DNA of 64,000 bases from Nocardia alni (GTDB lineage: Bacteria; Actinomycetota; Actinomycetes; Mycobacteriales; Mycobacteriaceae), in contig NZ_JAGPOX010000041.1 of the NCBI RefSeq assembly GCF_019038435.1, positions 1 through 64,000 of the forward strand. The letters run 5' to 3'. The position numbers and the translations under genes were made by a program. Under the pieces are notes generated by a model. It saw only the letters and a program-made list of their open reading frames with translations, was not told the DNA's origin and did not search any database. Positions 7,705 to 16,239 of the stretch are shown piece by piece (the stretch's first letter is position 1; each line of letters begins with the position of its first letter).

Positions 7705-8742
7705 TCAGGCGGTGACGGCCTGCTGCTCCCGCTGCAGCTCCAGCGCGATATCGATCAGCTGATCCTCCTGGCCGCCGACCAGCTTGCGCTTACCCGCCCG
7801 CACCAGCATCTCCGCCGCGGAGACCCCGTACCGCTCGGCCTGACGCTCGGCATGCTTGAGGAAGCTCGAGTACACCCCCGCGTAGCCCATCATGAGGGCC
7901 TGGCGGTCCAGCAGGCACTCCTGCGGCATGGCCGGGCGTACGACGTCCTCCGCGGCGTCGGCGATGGCGAAGAAGTCGATGCCGGTCTTGATGCCCAGCT
8001 TGTCGCACACACCCACGAACGCCTCGACCGGTGTGTTGCCCGCGCCCGCGCCGAAACGCCGCGCGCTGCCGTCGATCTGCTTGGCTCCCGCCTTCACCGC
8101 GTAGATCGAGTTGGCCACCGCCAGGTCCAGGTTCTCGTGACCGTGGAAGCCGACCTGTGCGTCGTCACCGAGTTCGGCGACCACCGCGGCGATCCGGTCG
8201 GTAACCTGATCCAGCACCAGGGCGCCGGCCGAGTCGACCACGTACACGCACTGGCAGCCGGCGTCGGCCATGATCCGCGCCTGCTTGGCCAGCACCTCGG
8301 GCGGCTGGCTGTGCGACATCATCAGGAAGCCGACGGTTTCCAGTCCCAGTTCCCGCGCCAGCCCGAAGTGCTGGATGGACACGTCGGCCTCGGTGCAGTG
8401 CGTGGCGATGCGCACGATCGAGGCGCCGTTGTCCTGGGAGACCTTGATGTCCTCCTTGACCCCGACGCCGGGCAGCATGAGCACCGCGATCTTGGCCCGC
8501 TTGGCCGTCTGCGCCGCGATCGTGACCAGTTCTTGCTCGGGGGTTTTGGAGAAGCCGTAGTTGAACGAGGAACCCCCCAGGCCGTCGCCGTGAGTGACCT
8601 CGATCACCGGAACGCCGGAGCTGTCCAGCGCCGCGACGATATCGCGCACCTCGGTCGCGGTGAACTGGTGCCGCTTGTGATGCGACCCGTCCCGCAGCGA
8701 GGTGTCGGTGACGCGAATGTCGAGTTCTTGTGAATACACCAT
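7705..8742 (-). CDS. hsaF: 4-hydroxy-2-oxovalerate aldolase
   Basis: HsaF is the pyruvate aldolase that splits the 4-hydroxy-2-oxo acid from steroid ring catabolism into pyruvate and an aldehyde, which it channels to HsaG. The 345-residue DRE-TIM barrel starts MVYSQELDIRVTDTSLRDG, whose Asp binds the divalent metal. Metal-site histidines are in VGFHGHEN, and the pyruvate-binding side is typical of BphI/DmpG/HsaF. ATG at 8742 is chosen for its AAAGGAA Shine-Dalgarno; a longer frame upstream is not conserved. It is last in hsaE-hsaG-hsaF, 16 bases after hsaG, in the order of M. tuberculosis Rv3536c-Rv3534c. Confidence 0.93.
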   Translation of the reverse strand: MVYSQELDIRVTDTSLRDGSHHKRHQFTATEVRDIVAALDSSGVPVIEVTHGDGLGGSSFNYGFSKTPEQELVTIAAQTAKRAKIAVLMLPGVGVKEDIKVSQDNGASIVRIATHCTEADVSIQHFGLARELGLETVGFLMMSHSQPPEVLAKQARIMADAGCQCVYVVDSAGALVLDQVTDRIAAVVAELGDDAQVGFHGHENLDLAVANSIYAVKAGAKQIDGSARRFGAGAGNTPVEAFVGVCDKLGIKTGIDFFAIADAAEDVVRPAMPQECLLDRQALMMGYAGVYSSFLKHAERQAERYGVSAAEMLVRAGKRKLVGGQEDQLIDIALELQREQQAVTA

Positions 8743-8758
8743 CGATTCGTTCCTTTCC

Positions 8759-9670
8759 CTACACCCGAGCCGAGAGGATCCGGTCGGCCAGCACTTCACC
8801 CACGCGCGTGGCGGCGGCGGTCATGATGTCGAGGTTGCCCGAATAGGGCGGCAGGAAATCGCCCGCGCCCTCGACCTCCACGAAGATCGAAACCTTCGCC
8901 ATACCACCGGAAACCACCGACGGGTCGTCGAATTGCGGCTCGTTCAGCAGCCGGTAGCCGGGCACGTACTCCTGCACCGACTTCTCCATCCGCGCGATGG
9001 AATCGGCGATGGCGTCGCGATCGGCATCCTCCGGAATCGCGCAGAAGATGGTGTCGCGCATGATCATCGGCGGCTCGGCGGGGTTCAGGATGATGATGGC
9101 CTTGCCGCGCTGGGCGCCGCCGATCGTCTCCACACCCCTGGAGGTGGTCTTGGTGAATTCGTCGATGTTGGCGCGGGTTCCGGGTCCGGCGGACACCGAC
9201 GAGACCGAGGCGACGATCTCCGCGTACGGCACCGGAACGACCCGGGAGACGGCCGCGACCATCGGAATCGTCGCCTGCCCGCCGCAGGTGATCATATTCA
9301 CATTCGGGGCGTCCGTGAGTGTGTCGAGATTCACCGGCGGGATGACGGCCGGGCCGACGGCGGCCGGAGTCAGGTCGATCGCCTGAATGCCCGCTGCCTC
9401 GTACTTGGGCGCGTATTCGCGGTGCACGTAGGCCGAGGTGGCCTCGAACAGCAGATCGGGCTTGTCCGGCAGCGCCAGCAGCCAGTCCGCGCCCTCGTGC
9501 GAGGTCTCCAGGCCCAGACCGCGGGCGCGCTTCAAACCCTCACTGTCCGGATCGATCCCGACCATCCAACGCGGTTCGATGGAGTTCGAGCGCAGCAGCT
9601 TGTAGAGCAGATCGGTACTGATGTTGCCGGAACCGACAATGGCGGCGCTGACTTTCCCATTCGCAGTCAC
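8759..9670 (-). CDS. hsaG: Acetaldehyde/propionaldehyde dehydrogenase (acylating)
   Basis: HsaG takes the aldehyde released by HsaF and makes the acyl-CoA with NAD+. In the steroid pathway this is propionaldehyde to propionyl-CoA. The 303-residue protein shows the Rossmann motif VGSGNIS at 12-18 and catalytic C129 in NMITCGGQ, both as in BphJ/DmpF. A GTG start at 9670 has AGGAG six bases upstream. Spacing of about 17 bases on either side indicates one transcript with hsaE and hsaF, matching the physical aldolase-dehydrogenase complex known for the family. Confidence 0.93.
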   Translation of the reverse strand: MTANGKVSAAIVGSGNISTDLLYKLLRSNSIEPRWMVGIDPDSEGLKRARGLGLETSHEGADWLLALPDKPDLLFEATSAYVHREYAPKYEAAGIQAIDLTPAAVGPAVIPPVNLDTLTDAPNVNMITCGGQATIPMVAAVSRVVPVPYAEIVASVSSVSAGPGTRANIDEFTKTTSRGVETIGGAQRGKAIIILNPAEPPMIMRDTIFCAIPEDADRDAIADSIARMEKSVQEYVPGYRLLNEPQFDDPSVVSGGMAKVSIFVEVEGAGDFLPPYSGNLDIMTAAATRVGEVLADRILSARV

Positions 9671-9687
9671 GTGTATCTCCTACTGGC

Positions 9688-10479
9688 TCAGCTGAATTGC
9701 AGACGAACAGAGCCGAGTCCGTCGAACTCGGCGTGGAAGGCGTCGCCCGGACGGGCGTCGATGGCACGGGTGCACGAGCCGGGCAGCACGATGTCACCGG
9801 CCTTCAGGCGCACACCGAACTGCGCGACCTTGCGGGCCAGCCAGGCCACCGCGGTCGTGGGATCGCCGAGCACCGCATCGCTGCGGCCCTCGGCGATCAG
9901 TTCACCGTTGCGGGTCAGGCGCGCGTCGATCTTCTTGATGTCCACCGCATTCGGCGCGACCCGCTCGGGGCCCAGCACCCATCCGGCCGAGGAGGCGTTG
10001 TCGGCGATGGTGTCGCACAGGGCGATCTTCCAGTCCTTGATGCGGGTGTCGATCAGTTCGATCGACGGGGCGTACGCGACGGTCGCGGCGAGCACGTCGG
10101 CCTCGGTGCACTCCTCGCCGGGCAGATCCGCGCCGAGCACGAAGCCGACCTCGACCTCCACCCGCGGGTACAGGTACTTCGAGCTGTCGACCACGACGTC
10201 CTCGAACACCTGCATCTCGCCGAGCAGATGGCCGTAGTCGGGTTCGTCGACGCCCATCATCTTCTGCATCGCCTCGGAGGACAGCCCGACCTTGTGGCCG
10301 ATGACCTTCGCACCGCCGTCCAGGCGTGCGCGGATGTTCACCAATTGGATCTCGTAGGCATCCACCACGTCGATGTCGGGATACCGCGCGACCAGCGGGT
10401 CGACCGGCACCCGGTCACGTTCGGCGGCCGCGAGCTCCGCGGCCAGTTCACTCCGTACCGCGTCGGACAGCACACTCAT
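9688..10479 (-). CDS. hsaE: 2-hydroxypenta-2,4-dienoate hydratase type enzyme
   Basis: HsaE hydrates 2-hydroxyhexa-2,4-dienoate, the dienol cut from the cholesterol A/B rings, to the 4-hydroxy-2-oxo acid used by HsaF. The 263-residue protein belongs to the MhpD/BphH/fumarylacetoacetase-like hydratases, with the characteristic acidic cluster VEVEVGFVLGADL near the middle and PTTAVAWLA towards the C-terminus. ATG at 10479 is preferred over one three codons earlier because of its family-like start MSVLSDAVRSELA. It is first in the operon and divergent from kstD. A one-mismatch KstR site lies 41 bases upstream. Confidence 0.9.
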   Translation of the reverse strand: MSVLSDAVRSELAAELAAAERDRVPVDPLVARYPDIDVVDAYEIQLVNIRARLDGGAKVIGHKVGLSSEAMQKMMGVDEPDYGHLLGEMQVFEDVVVDSSKYLYPRVEVEVGFVLGADLPGEECTEADVLAATVAYAPSIELIDTRIKDWKIALCDTIADNASSAGWVLGPERVAPNAVDIKKIDARLTRNGELIAEGRSDAVLGDPTTAVAWLARKVAQFGVRLKAGDIVLPGSCTRAIDARPGDAFHAEFDGLGSVRLQFS

Positions 10480-10519
10480 TCCTTCCACTGTGGGGCCGGT
10501 GGGTTACCAACACAGAAAC

Positions 10520-10533
10520 TGAAACGAGTTTTC
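10520..10533. promoter_or_regulatory. KstR-like operator (one mismatch) before hsaE
   Basis: TGAAACGAGTTTTC matches the KstR consensus TNNAACNNGTTNNA except for the last base. It lies 41 bases upstream of the hsaE start in the hsaE/kstD intergenic region. Confidence 0.55.
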
Positions 10534-10597
10534 CTGGGAAAACCTGCCCCAGCAGTACCTTCTGCCATGCCAATATAGACCAACCCGGCACTGATTC

Positions 10598-10611
10598 TAT
10601 AACGTGTTCTA
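10598..10611. promoter_or_regulatory. KstR operator at the kstD promoter
   Basis: TATAACGTGTTCTA matches TNNAACNNGTTNNA at every fixed position. It covers the TAACGT hexamer and ends one base before the kstD ATG, so KstR binding would block RNA polymerase directly. Confidence 0.8.
10600..10605 (+). promoter_or_regulatory. -10 hexamer TAACGT for kstD (leaderless)
   Basis: TAACGT ends seven bases before the kstD ATG at 10613 and is embedded in the KstR operator. There is no Shine-Dalgarno before the ATG. Confidence 0.55.
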
Positions 10612-10612
10612 C

Positions 10613-12301
10613 ATGACTGATCGGGAATACGACGTGGTGGTGGTCGGTAGCGGCGCCGCCGGGATGACCGCCGCACTCACCGCGGCGCACCACGGCCTGA
10701 GCGCGGTGCTCATCGAGAAGGCCGCGCACTACGGCGGCAACACCGCGCGCAGCGGCGGCGGGGTGTGGATCCCGGGCAACAAGGCGCTGCGCGCCTCCGG
10801 CCGCCCCGACGACCGCGAGCAGGCGCGCACCTATCTGCACAGCATCATCGGCGACGCCGCGCCCGCGGACCGGATCGACACCTACATCGATCGCGGCGCG
10901 GAGGCGTTCGACTTCGTGCTGGATCACTCGCCGCTGAAGATGAACTGGGTGCCGAACTACTCCGACTACTACCCGGAGGCCCCGGGCGGCCTGTCCTCCG
11001 GCCGCTCGTGCGAGCCGAAGCCGTTCGACGCCAAGACCCTGGGCGAGGAGCGGTTCAAGCTGGAACCGCCGTATGCCAAGGCGCCGATGAATGTCGTGGT
11101 CACGCAGGCCGACTTCGTCAAGCTGAACCTGATCCGGCGGCATCCGCGCGGCATGCTGCGGGCCATGCGGGTGGGCGCGCGTACCTACTGGGCCAAGGCC
11201 ACCGGCAAGCATCTGCTCGGCATGGGGCAGGCGCTGATCGCCGCGATCCGCAAGGGCCTGCTGGACGCGAATGTGCCGCTGCTGCTGAACACGCCGATGA
11301 CCGGGCTGCTCATCGAGGACGGGCGCGTGGTCGGCGTCGAGGCGACCGACAACAACGCCGGCGGCGAGTCCATCGTATTCCGTGCCCGCTACGGCGTGGT
11401 GCTGGGCTCGGGCGGTTTCGAGCGCAACGAGGACATGCGGCACAAGTACCAGCGTGAACCGATCACCACCGAGTGGACAACCGGTGCGATGAGCAATACC
11501 GGCGACGGCATCGTCGCGGGGATGGCCGCGGGCGCGAACATCGATGTCATGGAGGACGCCTGGTGGGGGCCGACCATCTTCAAGGGGGGCAAGCCGTGGT
11601 TCGCCCTGGCCGAGCGCAATCTGCCCGGCAGCATCATGGTCGACGAGAGCGGTGAGCGCTTCGGGAATGAGTCCGCTCCTTACGTCGAGGCCGTACACAC
11701 CATGTACGGCGGGAAATACGGGCAGGGCGAGGGGCCCGGCGAGCATGTGCCCGCCTGGCTGGTCTTCGACCAGCGCTACCGCAACCGCTATATTTTCGCT
11801 GGTTTGCAGCCCGGTCAAAGGATCCCGTCTCGCTGGATGGAAAACGATCTGATCGTCAAGGCCGACACCCTGCCCGAGCTGGCCACGAAGATCGGCGTTC
11901 CCGCCGAGGCGCTGGCCGCGACCGTCACGCGGTTCAACGGCTTCGCCGAGAAGGGCAAGGACGAGGACTTCGGGCGCGGCGAGAGCGCCTACGACCGGTA
12001 CTACGGCGACCCGACCGTGAAGCCGAACCCGAGCCTCGCCGGTCTGGTGCAGGGACCGTACTACGCGGCCAAGATGGTGCCCGGCGACCTGGGCACCAAG
12101 GGTGGTCTGGTCACCGACACCGCCGGACGGGTGCTGCGCGAGGACGAGACGGTCATCGAGGGCCTGTACGCCTCCGGGAACTGCTCGGCGCCGGTGATGG
12201 GCCACACGTACGCCGGTCCGGGCGCCACCATCGGACCCGCGATCACCTTCGCCTACCTCGCGGTCCAGGACATCCTGCGTCGATCGAAGAACAGCGCATA
12301 G
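10613..12301 (+). CDS. kstD: 3-ketosteroid delta-1-dehydrogenase
   Basis: KstD is an FAD enzyme that introduces the 1,2 double bond into ring A of 3-ketosteroids; with 9-alpha-hydroxylation this triggers opening of ring B. The 562 residues begin with the FAD-binding strand VVVVGSGAAGMTAA and GGNTARSGGG. Near the end Y533 and G537 lie in HTYAGPGATIG, corresponding to the catalytic tyrosine and substrate-contact glycine of characterised KstDs. ATG 10613 is preferred over a GTG three codons upstream because it fits the leaderless promoter. It is followed by the MaoC hydratase gene, as in Rv3537-Rv3538. Confidence 0.93.
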   Translation: MTDREYDVVVVGSGAAGMTAALTAAHHGLSAVLIEKAAHYGGNTARSGGGVWIPGNKALRASGRPDDREQARTYLHSIIGDAAPADRIDTYIDRGAEAFDFVLDHSPLKMNWVPNYSDYYPEAPGGLSSGRSCEPKPFDAKTLGEERFKLEPPYAKAPMNVVVTQADFVKLNLIRRHPRGMLRAMRVGARTYWAKATGKHLLGMGQALIAAIRKGLLDANVPLLLNTPMTGLLIEDGRVVGVEATDNNAGGESIVFRARYGVVLGSGGFERNEDMRHKYQREPITTEWTTGAMSNTGDGIVAGMAAGANIDVMEDAWWGPTIFKGGKPWFALAERNLPGSIMVDESGERFGNESAPYVEAVHTMYGGKYGQGEGPGEHVPAWLVFDQRYRNRYIFAGLQPGQRIPSRWMENDLIVKADTLPELATKIGVPAEALAATVTRFNGFAEKGKDEDFGRGESAYDRYYGDPTVKPNPSLAGLVQGPYYAAKMVPGDLGTKGGLVTDTAGRVLREDETVIEGLYASGNCSAPVMGHTYAGPGATIGPAITFAYLAVQDILRRSKNSA

Positions 12302-12398
12302 CTCGATGTGACATTCACCCCGATCCGGTCAGCGGGATCGGCACCGGGATCGCGACAGCGATCCATGACGATGGATATGAGCAGCCAGGAGTACTTAC

Positions 12399-13262
12399 AT
12401 GCCGATTGATCCGAAAGTCGCGCTGGGAGCGGAGCTTCCGTCGGAGGAGTTCGCGTGGACGCCGTCCGACGTGCAGCTCTACCACCTGGGTCTGGGCGCG
12501 GGGACGCGGTGGACCGACGCGGGTGAACTGCGCTATCTGGATGACCGGCAGCCGCAGGTGCTGCCGACCTTCGCGACCGTGGCGCCGACGATGCGGGTCA
12601 CCGAACCACCGCGGGTGAGCTTTCCCGGCGTGGAGATCGACCTGGCGAAGGTCGTGCACGGGAGCCAGGAGATCGTGCTGCACCGGCCGATTCCCGCGTC
12701 CGGTAAGGCCAGCAGCACCACCCGCATCACCGAGGTGTGGGACAAGGGTTCGGCGGCGGTGATCGCGAACGAGTCCACCGTCATCGGCTCCGACGGCGAA
12801 TTGCTGTGGACCGCACGATCGTCCATCTTCGCCAAGGGCGAGGGCGGCTTCGGCGGCGAGCGCGGCCCCAGCACCAAGGCCGAATTGCCGGACCGCACAC
12901 CGGATTACACCGCCACCACACCGACCCTGCCGCAGCAGGCCCTGCTGTACCGCATGTGCGGGGACCGCAACCCCCTGCACTCGGATCCCGAATTCGCCCG
13001 CGGCGCGGGCTTCCCCAACCCAATCCTGCACGGCCTGTGCACCTACGGTCTGGTCTGCAAGACCGCGGTCGATACGGTCCTGGGCTCCGATGCCACCCGC
13101 GCGACGGGTTTTCGCGCCCGTTTCGCCGGCGTCCTGTACCCCGGGGAAACAATTCGGACCCGGATGTGGTTACAAGGTGATGAGCTCGTCATCGCGGCTA
13201 CCGCGATCGAGCGCGACGAGGCCCCCGTCTTGGGCGATGTTCGTCTGACGTTCACCGCCTGA
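12399..13262 (+). CDS. MaoC-type 2-enoyl-CoA hydratase (Rv3538/Hsd4B-like)
   Basis: This 287-residue protein is a double hot-dog R-specific enoyl-CoA hydratase. The C-terminal half has the hydratase-2 motif, with D189 and H194 in CGDRNPLHSDP followed by GFPNPILHGLCTYG; the N-terminal half is the substrate-binding repeat. In M. tuberculosis the gene after kstD (Rv3538) encodes such an enzyme, assigned to hydration in the sterol side-chain beta-oxidation cycle. It starts 97 bases after kstD on the same strand and is probably co-transcribed from the KstR-controlled promoter. The exact acyl-CoA chain length is inferred from position only. Confidence 0.88.
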   Translation: MPIDPKVALGAELPSEEFAWTPSDVQLYHLGLGAGTRWTDAGELRYLDDRQPQVLPTFATVAPTMRVTEPPRVSFPGVEIDLAKVVHGSQEIVLHRPIPASGKASSTTRITEVWDKGSAAVIANESTVIGSDGELLWTARSSIFAKGEGGFGGERGPSTKAELPDRTPDYTATTPTLPQQALLYRMCGDRNPLHSDPEFARGAGFPNPILHGLCTYGLVCKTAVDTVLGSDATRATGFRARFAGVLYPGETIRTRMWLQGDELVIAATAIERDEAPVLGDVRLTFTA

Positions 13263-13487
13263 CCCAGACCCCGCCGTCCCGGCGCCGGAGACCCCGGCAG
13301 CGCACCCTCGTCGCGCTGTCGCCCGTCCCGCCGGGGCGGCGGTCACCACTTCCGCACACCCGGCACGGCTCGGTGCACCGAACGGTGACCGCGTGGCGAA
13401 CCGCAGGCGCGGGCGAGCGGAATCGTAGGCACACCATACGTTTCGACGCGAACTGCCCACTTCAAAACACGGCCGAGGGCTTACTGT

Positions 13488-14249
13488 TCAGGCGTTGGGA
13501 CGCGCAAACGGGCTCGTCGCTCGGTCGGTTCCGGGGGTATGGCCGAGTACCCGGCGATAGACGTCGATGAAGGCGCTGGGGGTGGACCAACCGCAGCGGT
13601 GGGCGACCGTGGTGACCGGCGCGCCCTCGGCCAGCAGCTGCATGGCGCGGTGGACGCGGAGCTGGGTGCGCCATTGGGGGTAGGTCATGGCGAATTCGGT
13701 GCGGAACAGGCGGGTCAGGCTGCGTTCGGACACGCCCACCCGGTGGCCGAGGGCCGACAGCGTCCAGATATGCGTCAGATCTTCCTCGACCAGGGCGCAT
13801 GCCTCGCGGAGCCGGGGGTCGGCGGCCACGGGCAGGCGCAGGGGCTGTTCGGGGCAGCGGCGTAGCTGATCGAGCAGGACCTGGCGCATGCGGTCGAGTT
13901 CCGCGGCGGGCAGTTCGGCGGTCGAGCAGGTGATGATCAGCTCACGTGCCAGCGGCGGGACGGCGATGACCAGCGGTGTCGCGCCGTCGGGCAGCAGGTT
14001 CACCACGAACGCCATGGAGTGGAATCTGGTCGGCCCGTGGAACCGATGTTCGTGCGCGCATCCGGCGGGGATCCAGATCGCGCGGTCGGGGGGCGCGATC
14101 CAGCTGCCGATATCGGTGCGGACCTCGGCCGCGCCGGTGCTCATGTAGACGAGCTGGTGGACGTCGTGCCTGTGGCGATCGATGCGCGCACCGGCGGGCA
14201 GCTCCATGGCCACCTCGAGCAAAGCGGGCCGCTGGCCGATTACCGACAT
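13488..14249 (-). CDS. AraC family transcriptional regulator with cupin sensor
   Basis: The 253-residue protein has an N-terminal cupin half (residues about 15-90; histidines in DRHRHDVHQLVYM and HEHRF) and a C-terminal double helix-turn-helix (about 150-245; LSALGHRVGVSERSLTRLF and TTVAHRCGWSTPSAFIDVYRR). Such cupin-AraC regulators often control a divergent exporter, and here an Fsr-like MFS gene starts 210 bases away on the other strand. The 225 bases between it and the MaoC gene hold nothing recognisable. The ligand is unknown. Confidence 0.88.
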   Translation of the reverse strand: MSVIGQRPALLEVAMELPAGARIDRHRHDVHQLVYMSTGAAEVRTDIGSWIAPPDRAIWIPAGCAHEHRFHGPTRFHSMAFVVNLLPDGATPLVIAVPPLARELIITCSTAELPAAELDRMRQVLLDQLRRCPEQPLRLPVAADPRLREACALVEEDLTHIWTLSALGHRVGVSERSLTRLFRTEFAMTYPQWRTQLRVHRAMQLLAEGAPVTTVAHRCGWSTPSAFIDVYRRVLGHTPGTDRATSPFARPNA

Positions 14250-14459
14250 AAATTGTCATTTTATCGGAAGTCTGCCGATGCCCTGCGCCCTTAAGCTCGA
14301 ATTCTGAGCTTCCGCGAGATGGCCCAGTCGCTCCCGCGCACGAACCAACCTGGTGTGCATCGCATTTCGATGGATTCCCGGCAGTGCGTCGACCCGGCGC
14401 CGCACCCTCGCGTTCGTAAGCTCACCGCCCCGGGCGATTGAGCGAAAGGTGTTGCGGCA

Positions 14460-15629
14460 GTGAATATCAGTACGACCACCGGGAGAAGCGAGTCCGTGGT
14501 GTCGACGTTCACCCGCATGCGGTACTGGGTGATCGCGCACGCGGTCGACGACTTCTATCAGGGCATCGTCCCGGCGAGCGTGCCGTTCTTCGTGCTCGAA
14601 CGCGGCTACAGCTACACCGCGACCTCCGGACTGGCGTTGGCGGCGACGTTGGGAAGCGCACTGCCGCAACCGATTCTGGGTGTGCTCGCCGATCGGCGAG
14701 CACTGCTGTGGCTGGCGCCGGCCGGCCTGACGACGGCCGGTATCGGCGCGGGGCTGGCCGGACTCGCCCCGACCTATCCGCTGGTGTGGATTCTGTTGCT
14801 GCTCTCGGGAATCGGCGTCGCTGCCTTCCATCCTGCCGCGGGTCGCGACGCACGCCGGGACGCCGGCGACAGCACCACCGGAATGAGCCTGTTCGCCGCG
14901 GGCGGCAACGTGGGCTTCTTCCTCGCTCCCGCCCTGGCGACCCCGGCACTGGTAACGCTCGGGGTCGGCGCGACAGCGCTGTTCATCCCGCCGGCCGCGG
15001 TGATGGGTTTCCTGCTGTGGCGCTATCAGCAGCGGCACGCGGCGACGGCACGCACCGCCGCACGCGGCGACGGCCGCGATCGATGGCTGGCCTTCTCCAC
15101 CCTGACAGCGTTGGCGGTCGTTCGTTCGAGCCTGTTCTTCGGGGTGAACACCTTCGTCGCCCTGTACTGGATCAAGCATTTCGGCGCCTCACGCGAACTC
15201 GGCGGCGCCGCCCTGACGTGTTTCCTGGTAGGCGGGGTCGTGGGCACGCTCATCGGCGGCCGCATCGCCGACCGATTCGGCATGCTGCGCACGATTCACA
15301 TCGGCAGCGTCGCGACGATTCCCGCGATGGTGCTGCTGCGCGCGGTCCCGAACGCGGAACTGGGCCTGGCCGCCGCGGTGCTCGCGGGGATGGCGGTGAA
15401 CATGCCGTTCGCGGTGGTGGTCAAGCTCGGTCAGGACTATCTGCCGACACGGCCGGGCACGGCCGCCGGAGTGACCCTCGGCCTGGCGGTCAGCGCGGGC
15501 GGGTTGTTCGTCCCACTGCTGGGCATGATCGCCGACCACCACGGCCCACAGGCCGTCCTGACCGTGCTGTGCTTCGTACCGATCGCGGTGGTCATCTTCG
15601 GGCTGCTGCTACCGCATCCGCAGAGGTGA
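14460..15629 (+). CDS. MFS transporter, fosmidomycin-resistance (Fsr)-like
   Basis: The 389-residue membrane protein has about twelve hydrophobic segments. Two features mark the Fsr group of the major facilitator family: AHAVDDFYQGIVPASVPFF in the first helix and GIGVAAFHPAAGRDAR in the fourth. Fsr relatives export small phosphonates or other drugs by proton antiport, but the substrate here is not determinable. GTG 14460 is the first in-frame start, with AAAGG about ten bases upstream. The divergent AraC gene is its probable regulator. The stop is 2 bases from the convergent stop of a putative 26-residue peptide. Confidence 0.88.
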   Translation: MNISTTTGRSESVVSTFTRMRYWVIAHAVDDFYQGIVPASVPFFVLERGYSYTATSGLALAATLGSALPQPILGVLADRRALLWLAPAGLTTAGIGAGLAGLAPTYPLVWILLLLSGIGVAAFHPAAGRDARRDAGDSTTGMSLFAAGGNVGFFLAPALATPALVTLGVGATALFIPPAAVMGFLLWRYQQRHAATARTAARGDGRDRWLAFSTLTALAVVRSSLFFGVNTFVALYWIKHFGASRELGGAALTCFLVGGVVGTLIGGRIADRFGMLRTIHIGSVATIPAMVLLRAVPNAELGLAAAVLAGMAVNMPFAVVVKLGQDYLPTRPGTAAGVTLGLAVSAGGLFVPLLGMIADHHGPQAVLTVLCFVPIAVVIFGLLLPHPQR

Positions 15630-15631
15630 AA

Positions 15632-15712
15632 TCAGTCCTTCGGGAAGCCGGTCGAGAACAGGCCCCCGATCGCGACGGCGCAGATGACGGAGACAACCGG
15701 AATGATCCACAT
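15632..15712 (-). CDS. Putative 26-residue membrane peptide
   Basis: The minus strand from ATG 15712 encodes MWIIPVVSVICAVAIGGLFS followed by TGFPKD and a stop. This is one hydrophobic helix with a short polar tail, and almost every codon ends in G or C, as in real genes here. No strong Shine-Dalgarno is visible. An inverted repeat resembling BlaI/MecI/CopY operators lies 8 bases upstream. It follows the 142-residue membrane protein gene after about 100 bases but may have its own promoter. I do not recognise the peptide; single-helix subunits of transporters or oxidases look like this. Expression is unproven. Confidence 0.4.
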   Translation of the reverse strand: MWIIPVVSVICAVAIGGLFSTGFPKD

Positions 15713-15720
15713 ACCGTCAG

Positions 15721-15735
15721 ACTACAAGGTGTAGT
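15721..15735. promoter_or_regulatory. Inverted repeat resembling a BlaI/MecI/CopY operator
   Basis: ACTACA AGG TGTAGT is a perfect 6-bp inverted repeat with a 3-base spacer. It has the TACA/TGTA cores typical of BlaI/MecI/CopY family operators. It sits just upstream of the 26-residue ORF on the minus strand. No BlaI-type regulator is encoded in the window. Confidence 0.35.
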
Positions 15736-15810
15736 AGATATACCCCGCCGATTGTGCCGAGCATCACCGCAGGCAGGCGGGGTGAATGGTGGCGTGGGTC
15801 ACTATCCGGT

Positions 15811-16239
15811 CTACTCGTGCGCGCGGACCGCGAGGCCCTGGACGACCGCCGCGTACAGCAGGACCACCAGGATGGGCGCGGCCAGCGGAACCCACCGCAG
15901 ATGCGCCGGAACCAGGGTCGCGGCGACCGCGGCGGCGGCGAAGCACACCGCACCCGCCACCGAGGGCGCCGTGGTCGGCACCACCCCGGCGGGGGCGGTC
16001 ACCGTGGCGGTATTGAGCAGGTAGGTCGTGGCAACCAGACCGGTCGCGGCCGCGGCGAGCGCACCGGTATCGGACCAGGTCAGCGCGCCCAGCGCCACCA
16101 GAACGGCGCCCACGGCGCAGGGGCGATACCGCCATCCCGCCGCCACCAGCGCCAGCGCCGGAATCCCGGCCCAGGGCAGCTCGATCGCCACGGCCAGCGT
16201 GAGCAGCAGCCCGGACAGGACCGCGAGGAATCGCGTCAT
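15811..16239 (-). CDS. Small multi-pass membrane protein of the MoxR operon
   Basis: From ATG 16239 the product is 142 residues, almost entirely hydrophobic, with four to five predicted transmembrane segments (for example LAVLSGLLLTLAVAIELPWA at the N-terminus). The start overlaps the DUF58 stop as ATGA, indicating translational coupling. I know no domain for it. As the last gene of a MoxR/DUF58/DUF4129 operon it is probably a membrane partner of that system. Confidence 0.7.
   Translation of the reverse strand: MTRFLAVLSGLLLTLAVAIELPWAGIPALALVAAGWRYRPCAVGAVLVALGALTWSDTGALAAAATGLVATTYLLNTATVTAPAGVVPTTAPSVAGAVCFAAAAVAATLVPAHLRWVPLAAPILVVLLYAAVVQGLAVRAHE

Noticed and set aside
10448..12205. 585-codon minus-strand frame opposite kstD
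   Set aside because: Antisense shadow caused by high GC; kstD has complete motifs on the plus strand.
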